NCBI GenBank assembly: GCA_030734395.1
Contig: JAUZTG010000048.1
Location: forward strand, 1,736,001-1,800,000
Origin: Sarocladium kiliense
Taxonomy: Eukaryota > Ascomycota > Sordariomycetes > Hypocreales > Sarocladiaceae
Direction of reading: 5' to 3'
Length of the DNA stretch: 64,000 bases
In this document: positions 22,732-33,402 of the stretch, one piece after another
How positions within the stretch are numbered: the first letter of the stretch is position 1
Layout: each line of letters opens with the position of its first letter
Made by a program: the position numbers and the translations under genes
The notes under the pieces: model-generated
The model's input: only the letters and a program-made list of their open reading frames with translations
Database searches by the model: none
What the model was told of the DNA's origin: nothing

Positions 22732-23370
22732 ATGTCTTCACGGCGGATTAGTGTCTTTTCCCAGACATGGTACAAATGGAAGGCCCTTCGACTGCCTTGG
22801 CGCCGGCGCATCCTCGTTGGTAAGCTTCCGGCAACCATCCACTCCAAGCTACTGCAAGACAACCCTCTAACTTCTATCCCTCTCCTGCTAGGCTTTGATC
22901 TCGATGGCAACACATTCTGGGAGTTTCGTCCTCGCGGAGTCGAACGATGGCGTCGCATCGTGCACTACCCACGCTCGACGCACTACTCCGCCGTCAAAGT
23001 CAGTCCACTCTGGCACCAGTGGTTACGGTACACCCGCGATGAACCTCCGAGCCTGGACGAACAGCAAAATGAGGTCGTGAGACAGGCCAGGATGAAACAT
23101 CTTGCATCCGCTGCAGATGCTAGGTGGGAGGCGAAGCCCAGATTGACGGATGCGCCTGGTGCAGCCACCGGCCAGAGAGCACCTGCGATCGGTTCAGCAC
23201 AACATGCTAAAGAGGCGTCGAAGGGACCTGTGGCAGACACAGGGACTAATGCTCAAGCTGTCCAAGAACAGTCACAAGCAGCAGACCCTTGGGCTAAGGC
23301 GAGGGCCCAAGGACCAGGTGAGAAGTGGCAACCTGCAGCTTGGACTCCGAATCCATCGAAGAAGACATAA
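22732..23370 (+). CDS. NADH:ubiquinone oxidoreductase assembly factor (NDUFAF2/NDUFA12-like)
   Basis: Two exons, 22732-22819 and 22892-23370, give 188 residues. The 72-nt intron (GTAAGC to GCTAG) is a multiple of three and has no stop, so an unspliced frame of 212 residues also exists. Splicing restores LVGFDLDGNTFWEF, the signature of the NDUFA12/B17.2 family, where LVG-x-D-x-x-GN-x-yyE is conserved. The rest of the conserved region is RRIVHYP followed by SPLWHQWLRYTRDEPPS. The C-terminal 80 residues are low complexity. The short N-terminus and unstructured tail fit the assembly factor NDUFAF2 (mimitin) better than the structural subunit. It acts in mitochondria in late assembly of complex I. 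Confidence 0.88.
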   Translation: MSSRRISVFSQTWYKWKALRLPWRRRILVGKLPATIHSKLLQDNPLTSIPLLLGFDLDGNTFWEFRPRGVERWRRIVHYPRSTHYSAVKVSPLWHQWLRYTRDEPPSLDEQQNEVVRQARMKHLASAADARWEAKPRLTDAPGAATGQRAPAIGSAQHAKEASKGPVADTGTNAQAVQEQSQAADPWAKARAQGPGEKWQPAAWTPNPSKKT

Positions 23371-23575
23371 GACCAAGACGACATGCATGACCAGAATGAG
23401 CCAGATGGGGATAGCAGCTTTAAAGTGTATCATATTGTATATCAGTTCAGCCAGAACCTCCAACCCATCCGGATACCGTTAACGCCGGGCTTGCTGTACA
23501 AAACACTATCATAATTCATTAAGCACATGCAGCTTTGCTGTAGCTGCAGAACCATCAAGTCCCAAGACGTGACTC

Positions 23576-25298
23576 TCATGACTTCGCCATGACTTCCACC
23601 AGCATCCTTATCCGTTCGCCAGATCTCATCAGAACTTCTTGCGCCCGGCTCTCTTCACGTTGTGTTTTGCTGTTTGCGCTTCTCTTTTTCTTCAGCTTTG
23701 CATTTCGTGCCGCAATCCCCTTCTCAGCAGCCTCGATCAGCCCGTCCGAAAATTCTTCCGTAGTCGAGGATCCGTCCTGCCAAAGAAGCTGTAGCGTGCT
23801 CTCTACCACAAGTGAGAGCTTCGCGTTGTCGTCCACAGCGCTGGTGTTTGCTGCTTGGCATATGTAGTGTTTCTTTGCCATCTCAAGCTCGAGGAGGTTA
23901 TCTTCATCGATGTCGCGAGGGATCTTGCTAAGAAACAGGCGGAGCAGGTCTTTGACTAGGGCGTGTTGAGATATTCGCCCAAGAGGACTCGAGCGTGTCG
24001 TGATCAACATAGCAAACATATCAAGAGAAAGGTTCTTGAGTTCGCAAGCGAGTATGAGGTAGAGATCCCCAAGATCTTGTGGTTGTAGCACGTCCACAGC
24101 AGCAGCTATTATCTTAAACAGCCGCAGCCGCAATTGGATCGACTCAACATTGCCAGACGATGTGGGTGCAGGAGGTCGAGACCGCCCATCTTTGGGCTTT
24201 TGTGGTGTAGGTGGCTCCGAAACCCCCGAGGACATGGACTCCTCGTCGAAGTAATCACCAAAGCGATCGTTCTCCAGATCAAGGCCAGTGTCCCGCTTGC
24301 GCTTATTTGAGGACTTGCGGGGGCCGCGAGATTCTCTGTCGAAGATTTCGGAGAACGCGGCTGAATCCTTTTCTCCAGTTGTAAGCATGGCCCTGATGAG
24401 CGTCTTGCAGCCTGGTCGACCACTCGATTCCTCCAAGTATTGTCCAATGATGCTTTGTTGCCGCAAGGTTGGTACCGCCTCTCCGGTTCGGCCAGAGAGC
24501 TCATGGCTTTCCAGATCAAGTCGTGTTCGCTCGTCCCAGTCCTTTTCCAGAACATCGAGCACAAGACTCAACCACCGTTTCCAGTACTGCCAGCGATGCG
24601 GATGCAGGGTGCTACATCTGAACGCCCAGCCAATAACGACCCAAAAATCGCGACTCCGGTTCCAAACGCTACTGTCGTTGGACATCTTCCCCCGTAGGCG
24701 ATCATCGTCACGATCTGACTCGATATCAGAAGCGTCGCTGTTGTTTCCTGTGCTGCCAAAGCCCCCTCTCCGTGTCCATCTCGGCAAGCTGTGAAATTGA
24801 AAGGCTGTGCGGAAATCGGCGTTCAAGGGACCAGCGATCTCGAGCAGGCTACGGAGATAGGCTAGCGACAGGTTCGCGACGCTGCTCTGCTCGGGCTTCT
24901 CGACTCTTGTCGTATAGAGAGGGTGTATGGTGAGTGTGCTCAGGAGAGCGATATGGCTTGCGGGAGGGACAGCGACAGGTTTGGTGGCTGTTTGTCGTTT
25001 TGTTGCCCCAGCGGCGAGGGTGCTGTTCAAGAGGTTTATCGCTGGAATATCTGAGACTAGTTAGCTTGTCTTCTGGGGGGAAAGTCTCAAGAAAGAGCTT
25101 ACAAAGCTGCTCCTCTAAAAGGATCTGGCAGTGCTGTTTAAGCTCAATAGGCAGCTGTCGAGTCGCACGATACGGCGAAGGCCGACCATGGACTGGGCTG
25201 CTCGCAGACGTCGAGATGTCACCACTGGAAGCGTTTGCTGTGTAGAATGAGGCCGGCGATGAGTTTGAGCTGTGCGGCGAGGTGGTCGCAGCCGCCAT
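23576..25298 (-). CDS. Conserved fungal protein of unknown function
   Basis: Two exons, 25298-25103 and 25050-23576, give 556 residues. The 52-nt intron runs from GTAAGC to TCTCAG with a CTAACT branch site. The start at 25298 (GCCATGGCG) is preferred to an upstream in-frame TTG. Residues 1-40 are Ser/Ala-rich. The core holds LLEEQLYIPAINLLNSTLAA across the splice, and WVVIGWAFRCSTLHPHRWQY with WLSLVLDVLEKDWDERTRLD. It also has a basic patch of nuclear-signal type (KSSNKRKRD) and a Lys-rich helix near the C-terminus (AKLKKKRSANSK). The composition suggests a nuclear helical protein, perhaps involved in chromatin or ribosome work, but no family comes to mind. The 3' end is 205 bp from the convergent complex I factor gene. 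Confidence 0.82.
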
Positions 25299-25992
25299 GG
25301 CGATGCTCAACGACGTGCTCGACGTCGAGTTCGGGGAGGTTTAGGCGACTGTTGGGCGACAATCACGGACGGCCAGGATCCTTGAAAGGGACGCGGCAAG
25401 ATGCGACGCGCCCACGTACTAAGGTGGGAGTTTAATGGTGTTGCGGCAGGCGCCCCACCACGCCACGAAAACGCCACAGGCCGCGATCCACTCCTTGACG
25501 ACTTACACACTTCTGTTGGCAGCGTGGGACTACGCGCATGGTCGCTGACAGCCATATAAAAGCAGATGCAGTTGCTCACCTTCGAGGGGAGGGACTTCGC
25601 CATGAAGGAACATTGGTACCCTATTGGAAATCCTTGAGCGCGAAGCAATGCACTCTCAACACATAGCCTTTCGAACTCAGATGGAAAGCAAATCAAGTCT
25701 CCTGGGATTGTGAACTTCCGTTTGATTTCTATGTTCTAGCCTGCCATTCAGGCACCCCAGGGTATTCCGTCGCTAAGTTTGGAGTTTATTCCAAAGAAAT
25801 GTTTTGTTTGCACAAGAAAGTAGCCAACAAGGCCAGCTGCCCCGTTCTCGACCAGGTTGATGAAGAACGAGGAGCCAAGAAGGTAATAAAGTAAAAGAAC
25901 AAAATACACTCTCCCCAAGAACTGAAGTTTTCTCCTCCGGTGAGGCCTTATGCCCCTTGCATACTGACACATTCAAGCTCTTTGAACAATGT
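25299..25992. other. Intergenic region with DUF1996 3' side
   Basis: This lies between the start of the unknown gene (minus) and the end of the DUF1996 gene (minus). It includes an AT-rich stretch at 25850-25920. No coding signal beyond chance frames is visible. Confidence 0.4.
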
Positions 25993-27570
25993 CTAGTGGA
26001 GGTGACCGTGGCTGTGGCGACGGACACCCTGTTGGTGGACTTGTGCGTGCTGGCGAGCCTTGATCGCCTCACTAGATGCGCGGGCTGCGTGAGAACCACC
26101 AGAAGACGATGCGTCACGATTCTGCTTAGCTGCCGCAGCTGCCGCCCTCTTGGCCTTGCGAAGCTTGCGAGCCTTCTTGCTCTTGGAGCGCTTGCAGGTC
26201 TTGGTCTTCTTAGGCTTCTCACTTGCAGCCTCGGGCTTTTTGATGCCGACATTGGCCACAGGGCCAACAGGCGCCTTGACTGTGGGCTGCGCGGACCCAT
26301 ACTCAGCGGTAACGGTAGGGACACTGACAGGCACCTCTGTTGCAGCTTCCTTGTCGTTCTCGGGTGCTTCGGGGCTCTCAATAGGAGTTTCTTTGTCGGA
26401 GCCCTTGTCGGACCCATCGTTGCTGGAGCCACCATTGTTGGAACCTCCGCTACCGGAGTCGCCACTGGAGGGCATGTCAGGAGCAGCGCCGTATTCGAAC
26501 CCAGAGAGAGGGTTAACGCCGGGGAGCTTAGACATGGTTCCAGTGCACTTCTCATCACCCGCGGGGTTGGGGATCTTGCAGTCCTCGGTGTTGAGTTGGA
26601 CGCCTGGGCAGTGGTTCATACCCTCAGTGCCAGCATTGCAGTTGTCAATGATGTTCTGCAGAACATCCTCGTCCCAGCCCGCCATGAAGTCAGCGTGGGA
26701 GCTGTATCCAGTTACGTCACCGTTGGAAAGAACAAATGGCTGCTTCTTGTCATCAGGAGTCCAGCGACTGGCGAACTCGGGGGTCTCCCAGTAGACCTCA
26801 AGGAAGAGATGAGGAACATGCATCCAGCCCTTCGGACAGTCCCATTTCCCATTCTTCTGTTCGGGCCAGGCCATGTTGTTCTTGTAGTCAAGCAGGCCCT
26901 TGTCAGGGTTGTAACAGGAGGGGAAATGAACATCCATTCGGAGGGGCGAGTAGAGGCGATCGCAGTTCTGGCTAGGGAAGCCAATGCCTTCACCGGACTT
27001 GGGGCCAGTGGCCATGCCGAATGTTTTGCCGTTTGAGTTCGTAGGCCATGAGTCAGTTTCCTCGGAGCGAGGGCAGACCCAGCTGATAGGGTTGACGGGT
27101 CCATCTAGGGGGTTGAGGTTGAGGCTGGCACCAGCCTCGGGGGCGACGCGTGTCATCGGGTCACCGCTGAAGATACCAAGGCCTTTGGGGAAAGCCTTGA
27201 TGTCATCATTGGTAGCATCGAAGAAGTAGTAGACATTCACGTACATGACCTCGACCTCTTCGAAGTTGTCCTTGGCCTCGTCGTGGAAGTACAGCTTTGG
27301 GAACCAGTAATTGCTGAAGTCACCCTTGATCATTGCGTTGGTGCATTTGGACTTCATGAGGTCCTCACCAGTCGATCCAAGGCCGAACCCACTGCCGCCC
27401 ATGACCTGATGAGCGTGTGTGGATACTTTACCAGGTGTGACGAGAGGATCGACACTGCCCTTGGTGAGGAATTTGTTGGTGAATCGGAGGACTGCGAAGG
27501 TGCGGTCATCCTTGGCTGCAGAGGCGACGGCACCCAAGGCCGCAATGACGGCGGTGGTCGAGATCTTCAT
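25993..27570 (-). CDS. Secreted DUF1996 protein with basic, histidine-bearing tail
   Basis: One exon encodes 525 residues. A signal peptide covers residues 1-18 (MKISTTAVIAALGAVASA). The DUF1996 domain runs from about 25 to 345: VDPLVTPGKVSTHAHQVMGG, YWFPKLYFHD, YVNVYYFF, GFPSQNCDRLYSPLRMDVHF-type blocks, FPSCYNPD, CPKGWMHVPHLFLEVYW and NNC-type cysteines near the end. Members are secreted fungal proteins, some linked to cell-wall or stress phenotypes, with no proven activity. The linker is Ser/Gly-rich (GSGGSNNGGSSNDGS). The C-terminus is Lys/Arg-rich (KTKTCKRSKSKKARKLRKAK) with a closing His-rich stretch (RRHSHGHLH). That tail is unusual and could bind wall polymers or metal. No membrane anchor is present. 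Confidence 0.9.
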   Translation of the reverse strand: MKISTTAVIAALGAVASAAKDDRTFAVLRFTNKFLTKGSVDPLVTPGKVSTHAHQVMGGSGFGLGSTGEDLMKSKCTNAMIKGDFSNYWFPKLYFHDEAKDNFEEVEVMYVNVYYFFDATNDDIKAFPKGLGIFSGDPMTRVAPEAGASLNLNPLDGPVNPISWVCPRSEETDSWPTNSNGKTFGMATGPKSGEGIGFPSQNCDRLYSPLRMDVHFPSCYNPDKGLLDYKNNMAWPEQKNGKWDCPKGWMHVPHLFLEVYWETPEFASRWTPDDKKQPFVLSNGDVTGYSSHADFMAGWDEDVLQNIIDNCNAGTEGMNHCPGVQLNTEDCKIPNPAGDEKCTGTMSKLPGVNPLSGFEYGAAPDMPSSGDSGSGGSNNGGSSNDGSDKGSDKETPIESPEAPENDKEAATEVPVSVPTVTAEYGSAQPTVKAPVGPVANVGIKKPEAASEKPKKTKTCKRSKSKKARKLRKAKRAAAAAAKQNRDASSSGGSHAARASSEAIKARQHAQVHQQGVRRHSHGHLH

Positions 27571-30519
27571 ATTGCGCGAGACTGATGAAGAACCGTGGGA
27601 AGTATTGGGTCGAAAAGAAATGTCAAGTCGTTGTAAGTGGTCTCTGGGACGACGACCCTGATGTAAGTGGGAAAGATGGTGGTTGAAGAGTTGTCGAAGG
27701 TGTTACCGGAGCACCTATATTGGAATAACGATCGTTTCGACAGAGCCTAGCTCTTGTAAATAGCTGTGAAGCACTGTAGGCTGGAAGCTTTGTATGTCGG
27801 GAAAAGAATGGAAAGCAAACAGACAGAAGGTAGTCTGGCTGTGCGAAGACGAAAAGAAAGGACGTGCTCAGCAGCGACACGGACACACAGATAGAAGAAA
27901 AAGAGGTGAAGGGAGAGAAGAGGGAGAAGTTTGGAAGCCAAGCGACCGGTGGGAAGCAAAAGGGTTATACTACCTCCTTATTAGTTGGCAGCACACAGTC
28001 ATCGCCAGCAAGGAGGAGCCGTTCTTGGGATCGTGGGACCAGCATATCGGGGCGTGGAGGCGCTGTGGGTTCGGGAGGTGCGCCGGGGCCCGGCGCTGGC
28101 GGCTCTAGACAGGGGTAACCCCTGGGCGAGGGAGACTTGTCCTGTCCCAGAAGGACAAAGTGATCCACTGACAGGATGAAAGGCAGGGGGTGCATCAGGT
28201 CCCGAGCAAGGGTGGGTAGGTTGAGTAGGACAACATGGATGGATGTGATGGTTGGGAGTAATCGTGCGCAGGTCTGCTCATCATTGCAGCACTTGCTTGG
28301 TCACGTACTCCATACATTGCAGAAGGCTGACCATTGAGCTTTAGCTTCAAACCTGGTGGCGTCCTCCATCTCGGGCTGATCGCGGGTTGTTTGGATGAGA
28401 TTGTCCGATGTGTGCTTTATGGGAGCGAGACGCCGACAAGCCGTGGTGATGGAGATCGTGAAGCAGGCATGGCCACGAGGAGGGCTATCCCTTGATTCAG
28501 GACGCAGCCACTACCGCTGATGAAGATGAAGCCATCATCAGTCAGTGGCTGAATCCATTTTTACCACCCTTTTACCGTTCTGCGTGGTGCCACCACCGAA
28601 GTCGCTATCTATTTTGCGGGAGGTTTTACGGGAGGGCAAGTGGTGGCTGCCCTGATTCTGCCCCTGTGTCCCTCACTTCGCGCTGAACAGAGGCAGCTGC
28701 CAGCAAATCAGAGGCCTTGGGTGCCTGACGCTAGGGCACGCCCTTCTAACGGGAACCGGCTGCCACACCCTCTTTGTTGGCCCTACTTCTTTCAAGATTG
28801 TTTTCTCCTCCTCCGCCAGCAGCGGCCAACCCCTCCAAAGCATGGCCCTAAACCTTGAACTCAGACATTGGATGCGCCATCAGATCCAGCGTTCCAACGT
28901 ACCGACGGTCTGGGCAAGCTCCACCTGGCCTTCCAGATCCCTCCGCCAGGGTACGCTGCTCAGGCGGCCGCCCTGTTGCAAACCTGCTAGGATCTGGGCC
29001 CCAAGTGCTCAGGTGCTTCCGGCCAGGAGTTAAGTTAAAGGACCTGCGAACGCACTGGAATGAGGAAGTCATGCGAGACATCCGAGAGTCCGGACGGGTA
29101 GCAGCAGTGGCGACGTGGCTGTGGATAGCCTATGTGCGCTTGCGGGCGCCCGACGAATGCATCATGCCGCCGTCTAAAAATGAAAGAAAAACAAGTTTCG
29201 AAACAGAGCCAGCATGAGGCCCCAAATGGCCGGGTGCTCCAGCAGAAAAAAGCACAGCTCCCGGTCCGTCACCATGTCCTAAGATCACACCCCTCGTCTC
29301 GTGGTGGCCCATCCTCGACCCGTGGCTTTGAGACGGTGAGCGAGTTCTCGCCATGGTGTTTCGTGCGGTGTAACAACAGCTAACAACCTGAAGCCCTCCT
29401 CAGTAGAACTCAAGGTGATTCGATCCACGACCACGCGCGTATGTCTTCAAGTCTTGCCTTTCCATCCTCCATCACATGTCCTGGAAGCGGCGGTTTGCTC
29501 CTGAAACAACGCTACTGAGCAAGGCGCTCGGATCTTTCTGCAAGCCTTATTAGCGCAGTTGCTCTCCCAGGCCCGTCTTCCTCGTATGTGACGGCCTGAC
29601 AGCGATCGTCCTGGATCCGCGTGTTCAAATGATGCACAATTCGCCTCTGTCTTACTTCCTTGCTCTTCTTTACTCCCCGTTGAGATTGCGGCTCATCGCA
29701 GTGGCACTACGATTCACCGCGAGGCGATCGCGGGAGCTAAAGAACACCTTATCCTGACTGACCCAGATCCAAGCCTCTGCCGTGCCCCTCCTCCGAGTCG
29801 GTGAAATACCGCTGCACAGAGTACCAGCTAAGCTGATCTCCCGATAAAGTCAACACGCTACGCTCCTTTGTGGTAAGGTGGCGTTGGATACCCCTGCCTC
29901 CCATGAAACATTAGCCGGTCAGGATTACGCGGTGGACAGAGTACGAGGCATACGCTGGAGGTGTTGAAAAGAAAGTATTCTGTACTTTGACCAGGCATGG
30001 AGCGCGTATGGTCATTCATCTCATTGGGCTACATATCGGTTTGCGAGTGACAGTGACAAGTACACCGGGTTGAGCACGTGCGCCGGCAACTAATGATGTG
30101 TTGGATCGATACTTGATGCGTTCGGTTGGGCAAAGGAACAATGATGTTGACTTTGTGTCCACGGGTCGTAATCTTGCTTTGTATGCTTGGACTGGTCTTT
30201 GAGTAACCACCATCTTTGACAACTTGGAGTCGACAAAAGAATGAGCGCTCTAGAGATAAGATACCCTGGCTCCTAAGCAATGACGAAATCGATCTGACTT
30301 CCGATTCCGAAGGCTCGAATATTGAAGCCCATTTAAGCAGCTTACACATTCACTAAGTATCACATATAGGTACATAAGACGAGTCGTCGGCAATTGTCTG
30401 CCCCTACCCCATCTCTTGATTTCGCAACGAACGCATCAACATAAACAGATAATTTGATGTTCTTCCCACTTTCCAGCTGAGAAGGTGGGTCTTCGTTAAC
30501 CGCCACGAATTCCCGATCC
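27571..30519. other. 2.9-kb gene-poor region
   Basis: The segment 27571-28000 is the upstream region of the DUF1996 gene. Beyond it, to about 30350, only short, mutually overlapping frames are present, none with protein character. I found no terminal inverted repeat, tRNA or rRNA here by eye. A decayed mobile element cannot be excluded. Confidence 0.4.
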
Positions 30520-31078
30520 TCATTCGCCATTTGTAAAGCCTTGGTTTGTATCATATAATGACCCGGGTTCCTTAGAGAGGATGCATTCCCAAACAAGACT
30601 CAATTCGTGTGTATCCACACTTCCGCGGCTGGTTGCTACTACAGTTGTTGGCTCAGGGTTCTTGGGTCGTCTTTTTGGCCATCGATCTTCAATACTACCA
30701 TCCGGCCTAACAAACACCGACATCAATTCCATTTGCGGGAATATTGCAGCTTCCGGTGTAACCTTGACACATGCCACTTCATATTTGCTGCGTATTGCAT
30801 TCTCGTCGCCTTCCCGATGATGGGGAGCATGGAGCGTGCCTTTCACCATCCGCCATGGAATATTGAATCTCAACGTATCACGATCATCTCTCACCTGAAC
30901 ATCGGCAGAGTCAATGAGGTACAGTAAATTAGGGCTGAAGCTGAAGCAAGAACTCAGCTGCTTGCCGCTCACGAGTATGCTTGTAGGTATAGTGGCTGCC
31001 TTCTAGTTAGCTGGGCTCGAAAGCTTCGATGTTCCTTGTTGAAGTCTCGTTATTGGGGATGACCTTACATGTGGCCAT
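30520..31078 (-). CDS. Small protein of unknown function, tentative two-exon model
   Basis: A ten-nucleotide first exon (31078-31069, ATG plus two codons and one base) joins an exon at 30995-30520. The 73-nt intron begins GTAAGG, has a clear GCTAACT branch site and ends GGCAG. The product has 161 residues, beginning MATSTIPTSILVSGKQL. It continues with SPNLLYLIDSADVQVRDDRD and VACVKVTPEAAIFPQMELMS, then the basic DRWPKRRPKNPE. No domain or signal peptide is evident and I do not recognise it. A second frame stays open across the 3' end (down to about 30360), so the true C-terminus may differ. The intron signals and non-random composition support a gene. The short length argues for caution. Confidence 0.42.
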
Positions 31079-31584
31079 TTTCTCCAGCCTTTATGCTTTG
31101 CCGTTTCAAGCAGTGGATGACAGAGCGTCAGTATCAAGGCACCGACCTTCCTGGATATACTTGCCTTGACCAACAACCAGGACACCCTTCCGTGGGGGAA
31201 AGGAAACCGTCAACATTACTCTTTACATAATCGTTATCCGGGTACTGGGTCAGGGTGAGTTCGTTCCATCATGACAAGAGAGATTATGAGCTCTCCAAGC
31301 CAACGTCGGAAATTCATAGTCCCTCTACAGACGAAGTTGCGAATTAACTCTGTTCCGCCACGCTGAAAGAATCTGATTCTTGATATAAAGTATTTCACAC
31401 TGGTACTGGTCGTGGGCGCACGCTCTCAACCCCTGCTGGGGACTGTGGTGATGTGCCTACAGGGTAGTTGGTTGAATTTTGCGACGAATCTCCCCAGCCA
31501 ACATCAGGACCCAGACAATTTAGCATCAACCCTGCATCCCAAGCCCGTCGTCGCAAGACATGGGGACTGTCTGACGAAAGAGAA
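31079..31584. promoter_or_regulatory. Divergent promoter region of Rcm1-like gene
   Basis: This is a 500-bp stretch between the small minus-strand gene and the Rcm1-like start. The Rcm1 frame is open from 31468, but that part lacks an ATG and is read as 5' leader. No specific site is identified. Confidence 0.4.
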
Positions 31585-33402
31585 ATGTCTTTGTACCATG
31601 AAGCGGCGGAGATTCTGTCGAATCCTGGCGCTGCCGGTGGCAGCTTGAAGTCACGGGTTTTTGGGAGAAAGAATTTGAAGTCGCCTCCCAATCAGCTATA
31701 CGCTCTGGTGCTCGAAACCGCCAAATGGAGCCCAATACTCAAGGAAGTCGTCGACCGCTCAGAGTTATTACGATTAGAGCGCAAGGTACGTGCCCGCCTT
31801 CGATCAAGACAGTGGAAACAACTGACCATGCAGCTCACTCCGCACCTGGCTGTGCTCTTGGTGCACGATCTGCTCATCTCTAAGGGGGGCGTTGCGCTCC
31901 CGCAAAGTCACGGATTGAGAGCAGCGATTGAGAGACATAAGGCACGTTTGACGTCTGAATTCAAATTGGCACGCCTGAGACGGAAAGCGCCCACGATTGG
32001 CGATCTCAAAGACCAGGTTGAGCGAGATGCGGCAGGTGAAGAAGGGTTCCATCCCCGTTGGGTTCGTGTCAATGCCTTGAAAAGCAGCGTTGAGACTCAA
32101 TTGGAGACCACATTCAAAGGATATGAACGAGCGACTAGTGTCAAGGACGTGGTCACGAAGCCTGGGAAGCACGTCTTTATCGACGCCCATGTGCCATGCC
32201 TCCTTGCCATCACACCAGGCATCGATCTATCACGCACTGATGCTTATAGCAAGGGCGAGATCATTCTGCAAGACAAGGCCTCCTGTTTCCCAGCCTACCT
32301 TCTTGATCCTCATCACGAAGACGGAGATGTCATCGACGCATGTGCTGCACCTGGGAACAAGACTACTCATCTGGCAGCCATCATACACCAACATCAGCCT
32401 GAGCTTGGCTCACACTCTCAAACCATTTACGCATTTGAAAAGGACTCGAGACGGGCCATGACTCTTGAGAAGATGGTCAAAATTGCGGGATCTAAAGGAG
32501 TTACGCGCATTGCACTGGGACAAGACTTTCTTCAAGTTGAACCCGCTTCAGAAAGGTACAGCAATGTCGGCGCCCTTCTTTTGGACCCCAGTTGTTCAGG
32601 AAGCGGGATTGTGGGACGGGATTCAATGCCTGATCTACATTTACCGACTGCAGTTGACAAATCCGCGAGGGGACCGCCATCAAAAGGCAAAGGAGACACT
32701 AGTGATCGAAAGAGGAAGCACGGAGAGATCAACGAAAATGGCGCGCCTAATATGATCATCCGAGACGATGATGGGAACGAAGTGGTTGCAAAATCAGAGC
32801 GGGACCTTGACGCACGATTGGACGCGCTCTCATCGTTCCAACTGAAACTACTGCTTCACGCCCTGCATTTTCCCAATGCCACAAAGGTCACGTACTCGAC
32901 CTGCTCTATACATGCTCAGGAGAACGAAAATGTTGTCATGAAAGCGCTGCAGTCGGATGTCGCGAAGAGCCGGGGCTGGCAAATCTTGCAGCGCAAGGAT
33001 CAAGTTCACGGGATGCGGGAGTGGCCCGTCCGCGGCGTTGCTGACTTCTGCGAAGGGGACGAGACGGTTGCTGAAGGCTGCATTAGGTCTTACAAGGACG
33101 ACGGTCAGGGAGTCATGGGTTTCTTTGTCGCTGGCTTTGTAAGGCCAGGGGGGGCCAACGAATCGACAGATGATCAACAGGGACCCTACGAACGCGACGA
33201 AAGGGGCGCGATCCTGAGGGACATGCTAGGAATGCCGGTGCTCAAGTCCACTGGTCTGCCAGTGTCTCTGGAACAGCCCGAAGAAGTCTCCGATGTGGAG
33301 GGCCATGCCGCTGGCAATGGCGCTAGCAGTGACGAGGATGAGACATCTGGCACTGACAGCGACGGGGAATCTGGCGACGAATGGAACGGCTTCGCGGATT
33401 AG
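31585..33402 (+). CDS. RCM1: 25S rRNA cytosine-C5 methyltransferase, Rcm1/NSUN5-like
   Basis: The single exon gives 605 residues from the ATG at 31585. This NOP2/Sun-family enzyme methylates a cytosine of large-subunit rRNA in the nucleolus (yeast Rcm1 targets C2278). Residues 1-110 are the helical N-terminus typical of this subfamily (SLYHEAAEIL, LVLETAKWSP, KWSPILKEVV, MLTPHLAVLLVHDLL-type). Motif I is DACAAPGNKTTHLA near 250. Motif IV is LLLDPSCSGSGIVGRD near 332-345, with the PSC cysteine that releases RNA. Motif VI is TYSTCSIHAQENE near 435-447, with the catalytic TC. An acidic linker (residues 375-410) separates IV from VI, and an acidic tail (DEDETSGTDSDGESGDE) ends the protein. RCM1 is favoured over NOP2 by length and the DPSCSGSG form. 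Confidence 0.92.
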   Translation: MSLYHEAAEILSNPGAAGGSLKSRVFGRKNLKSPPNQLYALVLETAKWSPILKEVVDRSELLRLERKVRARLRSRQWKQLTMQLTPHLAVLLVHDLLISKGGVALPQSHGLRAAIERHKARLTSEFKLARLRRKAPTIGDLKDQVERDAAGEEGFHPRWVRVNALKSSVETQLETTFKGYERATSVKDVVTKPGKHVFIDAHVPCLLAITPGIDLSRTDAYSKGEIILQDKASCFPAYLLDPHHEDGDVIDACAAPGNKTTHLAAIIHQHQPELGSHSQTIYAFEKDSRRAMTLEKMVKIAGSKGVTRIALGQDFLQVEPASERYSNVGALLLDPSCSGSGIVGRDSMPDLHLPTAVDKSARGPPSKGKGDTSDRKRKHGEINENGAPNMIIRDDDGNEVVAKSERDLDARLDALSSFQLKLLLHALHFPNATKVTYSTCSIHAQENENVVMKALQSDVAKSRGWQILQRKDQVHGMREWPVRGVADFCEGDETVAEGCIRSYKDDGQGVMGFFVAGFVRPGGANESTDDQQGPYERDERGAILRDMLGMPVLKSTGLPVSLEQPEEVSDVEGHAAGNGASSDEDETSGTDSDGESGDEWNGFAD

